Assembly: GCA_017562135.1 (NCBI GenBank)
Contig: QEYB01000556.1
Span: forward strand, 62,001-126,000
DNA length: 64,000 bases
Direction: 5' to 3'
From: Dipylidium caninum
Taxonomy: Eukaryota > Platyhelminthes > Cestoda > Cyclophyllidea > Dipylidiidae
Shown: one piece after another, positions 1 to 12,300 of the stretch
How the letters are laid out: every line of letters begins with the position of its first letter
Position numbering within the stretch: the first letter of the stretch is position 1
Notes under the pieces: model-generated
Seen by the model: only the letters and a program-made list of their open reading frames with translations
What the model was told of the DNA's origin: nothing
Databases searched by the model: none
Made by a program: the position numbers and the translations under genes

Positions 1-215
1 TGCCATCTGCCCTCCTCCGCCGGGCAAACTTGCTTACCGTATTTCTGGTTTCGCGCCTCCCCACACCCCACCCGCCGTCTGAAGCACCGATGGAAGTGGG
101 CTCCCCGCACATCTCTTCATTACTTGAACAGCCCCGGCAATGCCAACCCTTAGAAAAACTTAGCAGATTTGTTGAACTACATTACGTCCTTTTTATAAAC
201 AAAAAACAGTAAAAG

Positions 216-237
216 TATATATATATATATATATATA
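216..237. repeat. AT dinucleotide microsatellite
   Basis: An uninterrupted alternating TA run of about 22 bases in intergenic DNA. Confidence 0.9.
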
Positions 238-1756
238 ACACCATACTTAGCAAGGCGTTGCCATAGTGGGCGCAGTATCTGCGTTTCTTCACGAATGCGC
301 GTCATCCTCGAAATTGCATTGCGCTGTTCTTAAGTCGCTTTGAACAGACAGCGGGCGGAGGGTGGGCGTACCAAGCCCAAGTAGTTGTGCCCAACTTGAG
401 CCTATTCCACAAAGTTTAACCTCCATATGTGCGCGATGCGAGAGCGTCTAGCGTGCACTGGTCAGGTTAAGCGCGTATGAACCCATAAAATGCAAAGGTC
501 TTGCATGGAACCCTCATGACCTCCCTTTGTTGTACGGTACGTCCTTAGCAGTTGTGGCGAGCTTTCGGCATTTGAACACTACGTGACCTCATATGTCTTT
601 GCTGGCTCATTAAAAAGAAAAGCGCAGTTGACAACTTGCCAGCGTTATGTATTAACGTTTAGCCTTCCTCACTATTGGGGGCAGTCTAATTCACTGGGGA
701 AGCGGTAGTTGCAACGAGGAGTCCTCTACCAATCAGCCAGGTGAGGTGGGGGGGTTAATCCATTTGGAGGACCCTTTCCTCGCCGAAGATCACCGCCTCT
801 TCTAATCAAACTGTTTGGCCTTATGTGAAAATAAATTTGCCGTTAGTTCTGTGCGCGAAATGTATAAGCCATTTTTGATGATCTTTCACTTTGTAATTAT
901 CTCTGCAGAGAGGTCGAAATATTGTTTGTCTCGGCACACACTCGCCACCATCATAATTTCTCATCTTTAACCGCAGGAAGTATGCAGCTGGAAAGTAAAG
1001 GAAAAAAAATATGAAATGTGGCATGGTCGCGACGCCAGAACGTTGAGCGGGGCATTTTAGGGTTCCCCGAAATCCCAGATGACCGGCGTTAGTGCATATT
1101 TGACAAAATCGAAACCACGAGGTCTTGTAAATGGCATAAATGCTAACGAAGATTGTTTTAAGCACATCAGTCGTGGAGCGTCAAGTCGGAAACAGAGTGC
1201 TCACACTATTGAGATGTCTTGTTTTTCGTTAGGATGTGGGCAAGATCTTCTCCTCTACGCTTCACAGTCCGTGCATTTGTTGGGGACAGTGTTTTCCACC
1301 TCCGAAAAGCAAGGATGCATCGCAGGTCTTCGAGAAGTTAGGTGCCGCAGATGGGGATTGAGCCTGGAAAGAAGGGACGCGTCACAGTTGGTGGGCCAGA
1401 CTTAGCTGTGGGGATTTTTCACCGGCAGACGCTCAACGATCTGGCTGTCCGCCCAGTTGATGTTTGGATCTCTCCCTCACCAGTTGAGGAAGAGATCCAC
1501 TGGGCTGATTACTGGCGACGGGGAGGGGATAGTTTAGGACAACGTTAATCGGAAGAGATCGTGGGCGATGCAAGATGAAACAGGCCAGACGACGTCAGCA
1601 GCAGCAGAGGCAGCAGCAGAGACTCCGCCAAAACAGGTTGTGTTGCCAGTCTGGTGGGTTTGAAAAGGAATTCAAACAACCGAAGGATCAATTCCAACGT
1701 GTGCGTTCAAGGAACTCGCCAAACTGAGCAATGCAAGTCGAGCAAAGCGGCCAGAA

Positions 1757-1950
1757 GTGGCAACTCGTGGGGGCGATGTTGTTCTCCACCGTGCCACTGC
1801 AAAGCCGTGCGCCCGCCTTGGGCCGCTCGAGGGAATTTCCTCACAGCCGAGTGCGAATGTACCTCGACGCATGCGCCATGTGGGCCTCACCTTGCGCCCT
1901 CGGACCACCACTTACTTCGGCGTTCAATGCAGAACTCCTTAAATGGTCAA
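1757..1950 (+). mobile_element. Decayed mariner transposase fragment (3' part)
   Basis: The frame at 1891-1956 reads LAPSDHHLLRRSMQNSLNG. This matches the hallmark C-terminal mariner motif (LAPSDYHLFRS.Q..L.G). Just upstream, in another frame from 1757, RGGDVVLHRATAKP resembles the ..VLLHDNARPH.. block. The change of frame between the two blocks shows decay. No terminal inverted repeats or N-terminal part were recognised. Confidence 0.6.
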
Positions 1951-3063
1951 ATTTTTTACGGCGCCAGTGCGGTCAACTCATAGTTAATTCAGTTGTTTGC
2001 TAGAAAGACCAGAAGTCCTATGGATGTGGAATTGTGACACTGTCTGAATGGTGGCGAAAGACCATCGATAAGAACGGACTGTGCCTAAGTCCCTAAAGTT
2101 GAACTTTTCATCAGAAATTACGAGTTCTTTTTTGCTCAAAACAAAATGGCCACTTAAACTGCTTTTTGCACGATGTAATCTATTTAACTCGAAAAGGCCT
2201 TTGGCAAACGGCTCTTGATTGCTCCTGTAGGCGCTGACCGCAGCCCACGAAGGAACTGGGCGGTCAGCGAAAAAGACGCATACGCAGCCGGAATATTGCG
2301 CGTGAACCACCACAGTTGCTCATATCTTCGCCAAACATTTGGCAGCGTTTACGACTGCACTCCCTAAGAGCCTCCCCTTAAACCAGAAAGTGACCCCCAC
2401 ACCTCGTTGTCTTCCTTCCCAATGCCCTTATTGATGATTCCTGCGTCCTCCCCCCAATTCTAATTATGGTGGCGCATCGTAATCCCCTTTTGATAGCCTG
2501 CTAGGGAGTCTCCGAAGCTCGCAGTTCTCGCCCTGGGGGAGCGTGCACGGGTTAGCGCTAAGGAGAATTTCACTTGTTAGCAACAGCATGGGCAAGTCTC
2601 CCACTGTTGCACCATTTCAAAAATTCCCAAAGAGGAGTACTTTTGGAACAACTGCTTAAACCATATCGACATGCTCACTGGTACTTTTGCAAAAGTGTTA
2701 GTAAAACTTTTTACGCCGAAAGTGACACAAGCCTGAGTTTTACCCGACTGCACTGCAATATGAGGAGGCTGTCGATTGTCTAGACTTGACGAACATGAGG
2801 CAACAAGGGAAAGATGCAATCGGGTGGCCCCCAAATAGGGGGTGGACGTTTCCCCGTTCACGCGTTATTCATTATCTACCCCTCAGGACTTATGTTATGC
2901 CTTATTTCTTGCCATTGAGGGTCTCACACGTCAGGAAACGGCCGCAACGGGCCGTCAGGCTCCCAGTCGAGTTGGCCTCAAGTACAAACGCTAACGGCTT
3001 TAGTGGTGGCCACAAAAGATGGGTCAATCTGGGCGAACCGACAACAAATGGGGTCAGTAAGGT

Positions 3064-3069
3064 TTTATT
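3064..3069 (-). terminator. Candidate poly(A) signal of the protocadherin gene
   Basis: Plus-strand tttatt reads AATAAA on the minus strand, about 300 nt downstream of the stop codon at 3369-3371. It is the nearest canonical signal seen. Support is by position only. Confidence 0.35.
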
Positions 3070-3368
3070 ACGACAAAGTGATCAAGAGTGTTGTGCCGCC
3101 TATATTTGTACAGACACAATTACAATATCTACAACCGCGTACACACCTAGTGGGGAATGATTGCATAAAGTGAGACCCATTGGGCACCTCAACGCTCTCA
3201 AAAACGGTAGCAACGCACGTGCGCTCTCCCAGTTCTTGCCTAAAGCGCGCGGAAGAAAGGTGTGCGTGGCCCCGTACCCAACACGGGCCTAAACACACAC
3301 TCGCATAAACACACATGCACACGCCACGCACATGGAGGGAGGGGGAGAGAGCGGGGACAGTGAACACA

Positions 3369-6300
3369 CTAAATCATGTTGTCGAAGAGGAGATGATCAA
3401 TCTCCTGGCATATTCTCTTGGCGCTTTCGTCGGCAGAGTGATCATCGAGAAGGCTTTTGGTCATACAGAGTCCTTCCCTTGGTAAACTGAACGTCTTATT
3501 AACGCTCCCGACTAGTGCGGGAGACGCTTCACACCGCCGCAGGCTCCCTGTTTCCTTCTCCACTGCAGTCATAAAGGTGGTGACAGATCTGTGGGGTTCC
3601 GCTTCAGTCGCGGAGGCTGTGGAAACGGTCGCGGTCTGGCCGGCTAGGGAGCTCGCACACAAATAAATGCCACTTGTAGTAGTGGCTGGAGTCCCATTGC
3701 TCTCGAGGAGAGGCAGAGCGTTGACGAAACCTGAATAAGAAAAAAATTTATACGTTTGGATTAGGTGAATTAAGCCATTCCCTAAAATAAATTTCTCGTC
3801 TACCTTTAGGCCGATCATGCATAAACTGGGCTATAAAATGACACCATGGCAGAGCAGTTAGAACATTCGTGTAACCGGGAGTAGGGCAGACCATTTTCGT
3901 CAAGAGCAAAAGAGGATCCGTTAAACTTTATAGAATGTCACTTTAATGCAACAGCACGCTCTGATCACACTGGTCGCAATCCCGCGGATGGTATTTTTAT
4001 CACGGGAAGGTTGTCTGCTAAATTACTCTGGCATCAAGTTGAGGAAGATGCGTAAATGCATTTTTTGCCTGGTGAAGAGAACCAACCTGGTGAATCTGGA
4101 GCCAGTGCAGCCGAAGCAGACATCTCTGCAGCGGAAGCGATAGGAATTCCGCAGAGGATAGGCTGGAATGGACCCTGGAAAATCGCCTCCTCGTCGCTCG
4201 CGCCACGTCCGCTGTCGGACCGCTGCTCGTCTTGGCCACAGGGCATCGCGACCATTTCAACCCCCGGGCCCCGGGAGAGAGGGCAAGCTGACAGTGGTGA
4301 CTGCTGTAGGAGGAAGCGCTGTTCTCGCTGCAAAGTGCCACCCGAGACAACTGGATTGCCCCTGGCATCCGGCGGGAAGCCCACCTGAATGAGGCTCTCT
4401 GTCTCGAAGGCGCAGTCGCTAGATGCCATCCGCATGGGACTCCAAATCGAAGTCTGGAGGGTTAATCACCATGCTAACTCGTACAACAGTGGAACACCGT
4501 ATAAGGGAAAACGGGCAAAACCTATATTAAAAACTTACAAAAAATCATAAACTACAGACACAAGGGGCAAGATAGCGCAATTTTAAGGGACATCCACTGA
4601 GAAGCCGGCAGACCAACTTTATTACAGTCAAATAATTTCGAGAAGAAAGTCTCGTAGAAAACGCAAACACTGTTGTTTAGTGCAGGGTTCCAGTCACCCA
4701 AGCTCTGGGGCGCACTATGAGTCCAGCAGAGGCAACGGCGACCTCTGCGCTCTCGTCTGTCCCAGCTCAAGCGATCCCCGTGTCAGTGGGCGGTGGCTCA
4801 GGCCAGGAGATTTGCACGGGAAAAGCACACGCATACTCAGATGCGCCTAACCATTTGTTTTTCTTTTCGTTTATGCGCATTTTGGATGGAATCACCTCAT
4901 TTTGCCGCTTAACCTTCTGCTGCCTCCCCGATGACTCCGATCCATCGAATCTCTTTCCTCGATCGCTAATGATGCGTGCTTCCTATACTCCTACTGTGGG
5001 ATTTCTACCTGAAGAATACTTAAGGCCTGCCGGTGGATCGCCTTCTACTCTAGGCAGAAGTCTCGGAAACCTTCAACTCACGAGGGAGAACGTTTCTTCT
5101 TTGTTGTGAATGCCTAATTAGAAATGAGGGCGGAGACTTATCAAATGCTACGATACGTACGGTATCACTTGCTAATTAATTTTCCTACTCATCCAAAACC
5201 TTTCTTTTATTAATAAGAGCTTATTTTTTGTGGGCTCCTCAACCTTGATTTTGATTTAAGACAGAGGAGTGCATTGAAACAGCATGGTTTGTTTAAGTGG
5301 ACCGAGGGTATTTTTTATTGTTTGATGGCGTTCGCGAACACAAAGATTTGCACTTTTAACGTGAGGCCTTTCCAGTGCCTTCAAGGTAAAAGTAGAGAAA
5401 GACTTATTGAGCAATTTGGTTTGCCACACCATCAGTTTTTGTCATGACGACAGGCAGAACGCCGCTGCTGGCTGGTTAATCGGAAGCACGAGACAGTGCA
5501 GCCATCTCCGTTTAGGCGTCCATGCAATGAACGACAGGATTTCGCCAAATTTAAATTAACCTAACAAGAATGTGTTTGTCATTGCCGCTTATCTCCCGAG
5601 CTTCATCGTCTAAAAGCACTGACCATGCGGTGGCTGGAGAAGCCTCAATAGTGGTGGTGGGAGCCAGAGCTTATAGGCTTAGCTTCAATTAACGCGAAGG
5701 AGCCTGCGTGAAACGTAGAGGTGCTCGCGGTGGACAAATGAAATAGTCTTATATGACGTGGGTCCGTCGACAGCACACTGCGCATGCCTACTTTGAACAA
5801 AGCCAAACGCCGATGGGAAATCACGACGACACAAGCGCCTGCGACAAGTCATCTCGATCCTCGTCTCGTCTCGTCTCGTGTCGTCTCACCTCCTCGCCTT
5901 TCTTCTACATTTGTCCAATTTTCTGTAGGAAATTTCAGGCAGCCTCCGCAGCCAATCAACTGGTTGCGAAGAGGACAACACGCCTTTCTGTTCTTTAACT
6001 CAAACAAATGGAAAGTGATATTTGTCTTCAAGGAACTCATTAAACACCATTAACAGCCTCACACAGATCCTTGAAGGTCCCTGAGGAAATTCAGTATCAG
6101 CGTGACGCTGAGTTAGTGGGCCTACTATTTGCCTCGAATTCGGTCCTTCGCCACGTTGTTTACCGGGGAGTGTTTCGCTCGACGCGCCAATCATGGTTTC
6201 CAACTAAGCCATCGCGGATACGAAGTGGCATCACGTCCGTTCACTTAAGCAATGAGTCCTCACTCATTGGGACCACTTCATTCCCCTCTGGCTCATTAAA

Positions 6301-9300
6301 AAGTGTACTAACTCGTGAGCGTCGGTTACTCCAACGTTTCGAAATCTCCCGCCCCTATTAGTGCCCGGGAGTGGATCCTTGGACAACCCCTGACCGGTCC
6401 ATGAAGGGATACTTTTAGGCGGGGCAATAAAGCCCTTGTGAGGGAAAAGATAGAGAGGACAACGTGTTGTCTGGGCAAGGCGCCGAGGCGCTTGTGACTC
6501 TCCGGAGCTGGCACTGCAATTGAGCCAGTCGTCACTCGATCCCAGTGACCTGGTGCCTTCGCAGTGGGTTACTTTTCTGCAGCGGTCTTATTCGAGAGTA
6601 AAGCGTCTGGGCAAAGAACACGGGAATTAATATTGCACAAGTCTCTAGTTTTATTGCAATATCACCATTTACTCGGAAGGGATTCATTCCTTCATGACGA
6701 CAAAAGGGAAAGAGAAGGCTAGAGATTGACATAATCGCTCCCATGTTATTTTGTATGCAGAAAGCCTCATCATAACACAGGACCATATTAAGTTCGCAAA
6801 AATTTTGGTTCTGAATGAAAGTTTGTCGGATTTAAGTGAGGCCAGTTGTCTGCGTCAAGCCATGATAAAATGTCACCGAGCTGTTTTAATTCCCCCTAAA
6901 GGGCACATTGAAAATTTGGTAATTTTTCCACAATTCGTGTGGACGTCGATTTGGAGTTTACAAGAATGTACCTCTGCAAACTGATAAGTATTGTCCAGTG
7001 AACTCACCATTCCATGAGTCTGAAGACGAAATGTGCCGTTCTTCAAGTCGTTGCCATCATAAGCGCTGATAAGAGTTCCCGTCGTACCAACAATCCACGC
7101 GCCGTCGCCGACCGCGGAGCTGCCGTCCACCGTGGCTGAGTCGGAACAGGAGAGGGCTGCCCCGCGGGGATGCATGAGGAGGGTGGGGCTGGTGTGCGGC
7201 TCCATGGCGAACGACGGCAATTTCAGTGTGTCGCCACCGCTAGCACTGCTGACGCCACGGCTCATTGCGGAATCGCCTCCACGCCGTCTGCGAGACTTAT
7301 GGAAGGGGCGCACCATGCAGAGGATAGCGCTGATTAGAACAGCGGCGAGAAAAGCCGACACCGTAGAGAGAACAATGACGATGAGAATGTTCTTGGCTTC
7401 CAACCGAGAAGAGGTGAGAGAATTCCCATGGTTCAAACTGCTCTTTCCGGTATTCGTAGCGCCTAGCCAATTCCCTCGACCAGGAATATCCTCCACGATC
7501 AGTTCTATCAACTAATGAACACGAGTCTGCTTTTGAGTGCATTAGAACGTCAACGCAGAGATTCTAGGTAAGAAGCCTTTTTTTAACGCAACATACACTC
7601 GCCAACACTACCTTGCTCTTGCTGTGGTGAGCGTCCCGGTGCATGAATATGGAGGCTGTAATTGCACTACAGGTTAATCGCAGTTTGCTGCAGCAACTGA
7701 AGGTGGACAAAATAGCAAGAGGTGTTCGCATGACTCTCGTGCGCATTTCGAAGAATATGGCCACTGTGAGGCCGCTCGCACCAACTACGGGCACTGCTGC
7801 CTGGGGTGCCGAATAATGAGCCAGGCGGGAGTGCGGAGAGCCAAATCCCCTTAAGTCGGAGGGCCCCGAAGCCTCTAACTCTGTTACTCAGCAGCACGGC
7901 GTCGGCGTCCACTTACATCCCACGAAACCAACCCCGCAGCTTGGGCTCTCGTTCCTCTTTGACTCGAACCGCACCTTCGTCTTTCTCCGAGTTCGAGGGC
8001 CCACCTAACGCTCGCATACGGGTGTATCGCCAGGGTCTCCCAGATTCCGCAGGGTCTCCGTCCTGCCTCTCCGCGCCAGGACCGTCCACAGCGGGGAGAA
8101 AAGGCGCACGACTGCCGTCGTAATTGCGAAAGTGACGATTTCGAGGTAAGTATATATACCATTGCCAAACGTGCACTATTTCCCTTCTTAGACATTACAC
8201 AAAATGAAAGGGCTCTGAGGGCATCTCCGATTTTTGCGGTTAACACAGTAATAGTCTAATTTAAATACCGCGGTGGTAATCCCCAAGAGCTGTCCAAATC
8301 CGCCTCTTAACAGCTTTTTTTAAAAATATCATATTTTGTCAGCTGTAACCTATTACATTACATCTGGCTTTACTTTTCCCAAAATTCCTCTAAATTATCC
8401 TGTTAATATATTATACGCGACTGTTAGAGCCTACTGTGTGGAGGGACTCCCGGAGAAAGGCAAGGCAGGAAACTGCAACACAAAGGGAAGGTGGGTGGAT
8501 GTGTGCACGATTAACACTGGCTGAATCGTCCCACACTCGCCGGAGGGCAACCGCCGGGTCGAGCGTGGAGCACTCGGATATGCTCAATTCATACAAACGC
8601 CTCGTTCACTGCTCTCTCGCCGAACCTGTCTACGTGTGGCTGTCTTCCTAACCAAGGACCATTCCAAACTCCTTTCCAGCTGCAAACTGAGGAAGTAACT
8701 CCACTTTTGGGGACATCCCCTCCAGTTGACTTTAAACCTGACCAAGTTAATGGAACCTAGAAAAACTGCTTATCTCGACCCATTTATCTTTCATTCCCTG
8801 CTTTTGGGAAAATTTATGCTCGTCGTCGTTACATTCTCACATTTTGGAGACTGAAGAGCATTTCAGACTTCTTTTGTTTTTAATTTCACTCGGAAGCATA
8901 GGAGATGACGACCATCTTTTGACTTTGACCATAATGTGAGACTACTTCCCTGAAGGGGCCAAATTTTCTGACGCAAGTGCCGCAGAAAAGTTGTCACTGC
9001 CACGACATCAACATGAAATTGGAAGAATTCCAGCCTTTCTGACTTTCGGTTGTTTACCAGGGTTGTGACTGTTGAGGTCGTACTTCACACTAAGTGGCCG
9101 TTTTCACCACCCTGTTCCCCTCCGAGGGTTATGACCAGTTGACATGGCCCCTCGTAGCGCGCCTACCGCCTCGAACGAAAAGCCGGGGCATGACGAGGCA
9201 CGTAGTGCCGTCGTGAGACACCCTTGAAAAGTCTTTATTTTGCATGTCGTTTTCATCCATTTGCCCCGTTAAGAGCGAGAAGAGATTCACTTTAACCTCA

Positions 9301-12300
9301 TGTTTGCTCTAAGTGCATTTCATGGTGGAGACGTTACAATTAATTTGTCGAACTTGCAGAGGGTGTGAGGTGTCGCTCAATGCGGAGAGATGCGCCTTCT
9401 GTACAATTGAGGAAGGGCATTTGGAGACTGCCGAGCTAATAGCCAAAGCCGCCGTTTGTCCTCGGCCTGATGGGGCGCTCCCGATGCTGGCGCACAGCCA
9501 CCGTCTGTCGATGCTTTATCTTGATTAAGCCCATAATTAACCACGGGGCGCTTTTATGTCGCCCAGTATGCGATAATCCAGATCAGGCGACTTTTAGAGT
9601 AGCTTTTCCGCACGGTTGTCAACTCGGCAGCACATATTCCACTCCATTAGCAATTCTTGGACCTGGTGCATTCACCACCCTCGTGGCGAAGACGCGCTTC
9701 GAGAGGAGTTGCAGCTGTTTTTAGTCGCCGAGTAAGTGTGGGCAGCCCGTCGGCCACCACCTGCGGTGGGGCCTGGTGCAATGCCCTCGGAGGTGGCCGG
9801 GCGACAGTTTTAGGTGACTGACAAGGGGGTTGGGGAATCCTATTTTATCAATCGTAGCAAGGAGCATGGTGGACTTGCCGACGAGATACGCTGCACTGGA
9901 TGTTTAACGATGTAGTATTAATAAATTAGGCTGGGAGACCGAAGTACACTCATGAGGATGACAGGAGTACCGAAAAGGACCGTCACCTGTCGGAAAAACA
10001 CTGCGTCAACAAACGGAGCCCTTGCTGCTGGTCGCATCCGCCACTTAGAGTGGAGCGAGTTTGGACATCATTGGTCTTTCAATACCAGCCGAGGGGGGGC
10101 GGAGGCGGATCTGCGGTGCCCCGCTTTTACGCAGGCCATGGACCGGTCGCGGCCAGGGCGCGTCTCGGTCATTGACTCTTTGTCATGATGGGGACATGTG
10201 GCCGCCACATATTTTTACTGGAAGCTTTTCTATAAATTGATTCTTCTTACAAATGATTTAATTCTAGTGGCTTCCGAGGAAAAAATGAAATATTCTCATT
10301 CTCTAGACCATTAACTGACTTTTAGTAGGAGTTAACACCGCCAAATACTCAGTTATTCATGAGGAAGGCAGGAATCAACAATAGATTAGCACACGGAGGA
10401 GGAATGGGAAATAATGCAACGTCAATAGTTACTCCTCCCCACACGACCAACTTTCGGAAGTGTACTTATACAAAACTTAAGGCCTCCCAACCCGATCTCC
10501 CAGAATCCCATGTCCTCGAGACCGGCGAGATTCATCTCGGCCGATGAAGGAGGGCAGCCAGCAACCATGGCGAGATGGGCCGCCGTACTCAGAAACTTTG
10601 CTTCAAAGTGGTTTAATTGTGCGTCCAAAAAAATGCGTTTACCTGAGCGGACTTGAGCGGCGGACGACCCTGATCCTCCACAACAAGACCGAGGCAGTAG
10701 GCGCCAAGTTCCTTGCTCGACAGTCTGCGCACCAAGAGAAGTTTCCCACTTCGTTCGTCAATTCGAAATGTATGTGGGGGAAAGTGCTTGAATTCAGTGT
10801 CTTCCTTTGTCTGATCTTCCTCCCCAATACCTTGTCCAAATCGCGATGTCGGCGGGTTTGGGGGCGTACAATTTGCGCCAAGATTCAAAGAATATCGCAA
10901 TTCTGCATTTTCATCCTCGTCCAAATCGGTGGCCTGAATCAGAAGCGCACAGTAGCCGGGAGCTTCATTCAGGGATATCCGAAGGCTGGGCAAATCATAA
11001 GAGGCCAGAGGGTACTGTGCATCAAATGATCCGGCACCAGGAAATGGTGGTTTCTGCACCAGCGAGTCCCTTTCATAACCTGTTTGGGGAAGTGTGATGT
11101 GGCGTAAGTGACCAATGACTCCCCTTCGACGTTGGCGATGCATTCGCCACAACAAGAAAGTGCCGTCGCCCCTAGCACTTGGCTCTGCCAACCTTAACGC
11201 CTGCCTCCGTGCTTGTGTCTAGAAGAGTAGTCTACGTCTGGCACAAATTATTCCTTCTTCTTTTTCTTCTTCTTCTTCTACTTCTTTTTATTCAATTTTT
11301 AGGCTTTTTGGTGTATGCCCAAGATTAACGTTGTAATTAGGCAATTTTCTCATTGATAAGAGAGCGGCAGGGTAGGCTCAGAGGCTTTGCCCGCCCGTGT
11401 CCAGCCTCATTACCGTCACTCGGTAAATGTGGAAAGACTGCTCTTTGCTATCTGAACGCCCAAGGCGCCGTCCTAATTGAAAAGCGCCGAATTGCACGGT
11501 TCGATCACACGATTTTGTGGGAGTATAAAAGCAGTAATTCGAGGCTGGTGGCAACACGTAAATAATTCGACTACGATGTTGTTGCCCGCTTCTTATCACG
11601 GCTTATTTAACACAGGGAGATGCAGTCGCCGCACGGCTGTCTGTCTGAGTTGATCCGTGGGAGGCGAGGCGGGGTCGGAGGCAGGGAATGCGACGTGGCC
11701 GCACTGCGTCCGCGGAGCAGACGCGACCTCGAAGGAAAGCAGCTACTGTAACGACAGCCAGCTTCCAGCTCCCGTCATCGACCGCGGCACCTCGTGAGAC
11801 GCACTGCTGCCTCAACTGAGACTTTGCTTAATGTGCCGCGCTCCGATTTGTAACTAGCTGTCGGTGAGGCTATTCTCCAATCATAAATAATGGATTCAAC
11901 CTTCCTGCAGTATAACCTTTGCCAACTCGAGGTAATAATAACAAAACCTACGTGCATCCGGTCCCTCAATGGAATGTATAATAGGGGAGTTGTCGTTAAC
12001 ATCGAGGATGTTGACGCAGATTCGTGCTGTCGAGGACAGAGCGGCATCCGGGGATTTATCCTTCGCTTGGACTTGGAAACAATACCTCGACTGAATTAGG
12101 AGAACAGTAGTATTTCTTACCATCTGATTAGAAATTTTTTCTGCCTGAAATGTCATCGCAATTCGTGATCTTTTTAAAGTTATTTGCACTCGGAATCTAG
12201 CAACGTCCATGCCTTAATGCAATGCGCTTAAAGTAGACTTCTGGTACGCAGTGTTGCTCGCACCACAACAATTTCGTCCCATTATCCAAGTTCCTCTCCT

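Larger units (their letters stand above)
1..3368. other. Gene-poor flank downstream of the protocadherin gene
   Basis: No open frame here resembles a known protein or keeps splice-compatible phase with a neighbour. It holds an AT dinucleotide run at 216-237, a CAG-rich stretch near 1598-1623, a decayed mariner fragment near 1757-1950, and a CA-rich stretch near 3285-3330. A minus-strand AATAAA (plus-strand tttatt at 3064-3069) lies about 300 nt past the stop of the protocadherin gene and could be its poly(A) signal. Confidence 0.6.

Noticed and set aside
7884..8246. Long minus-strand frames upstream of the membrane-span exon, with a good GTAAGT donor
   Set aside because: The translation is Arg/Gly-rich with no cadherin features, and exon 7 joins exon 8 in phase giving a complete repeat end.
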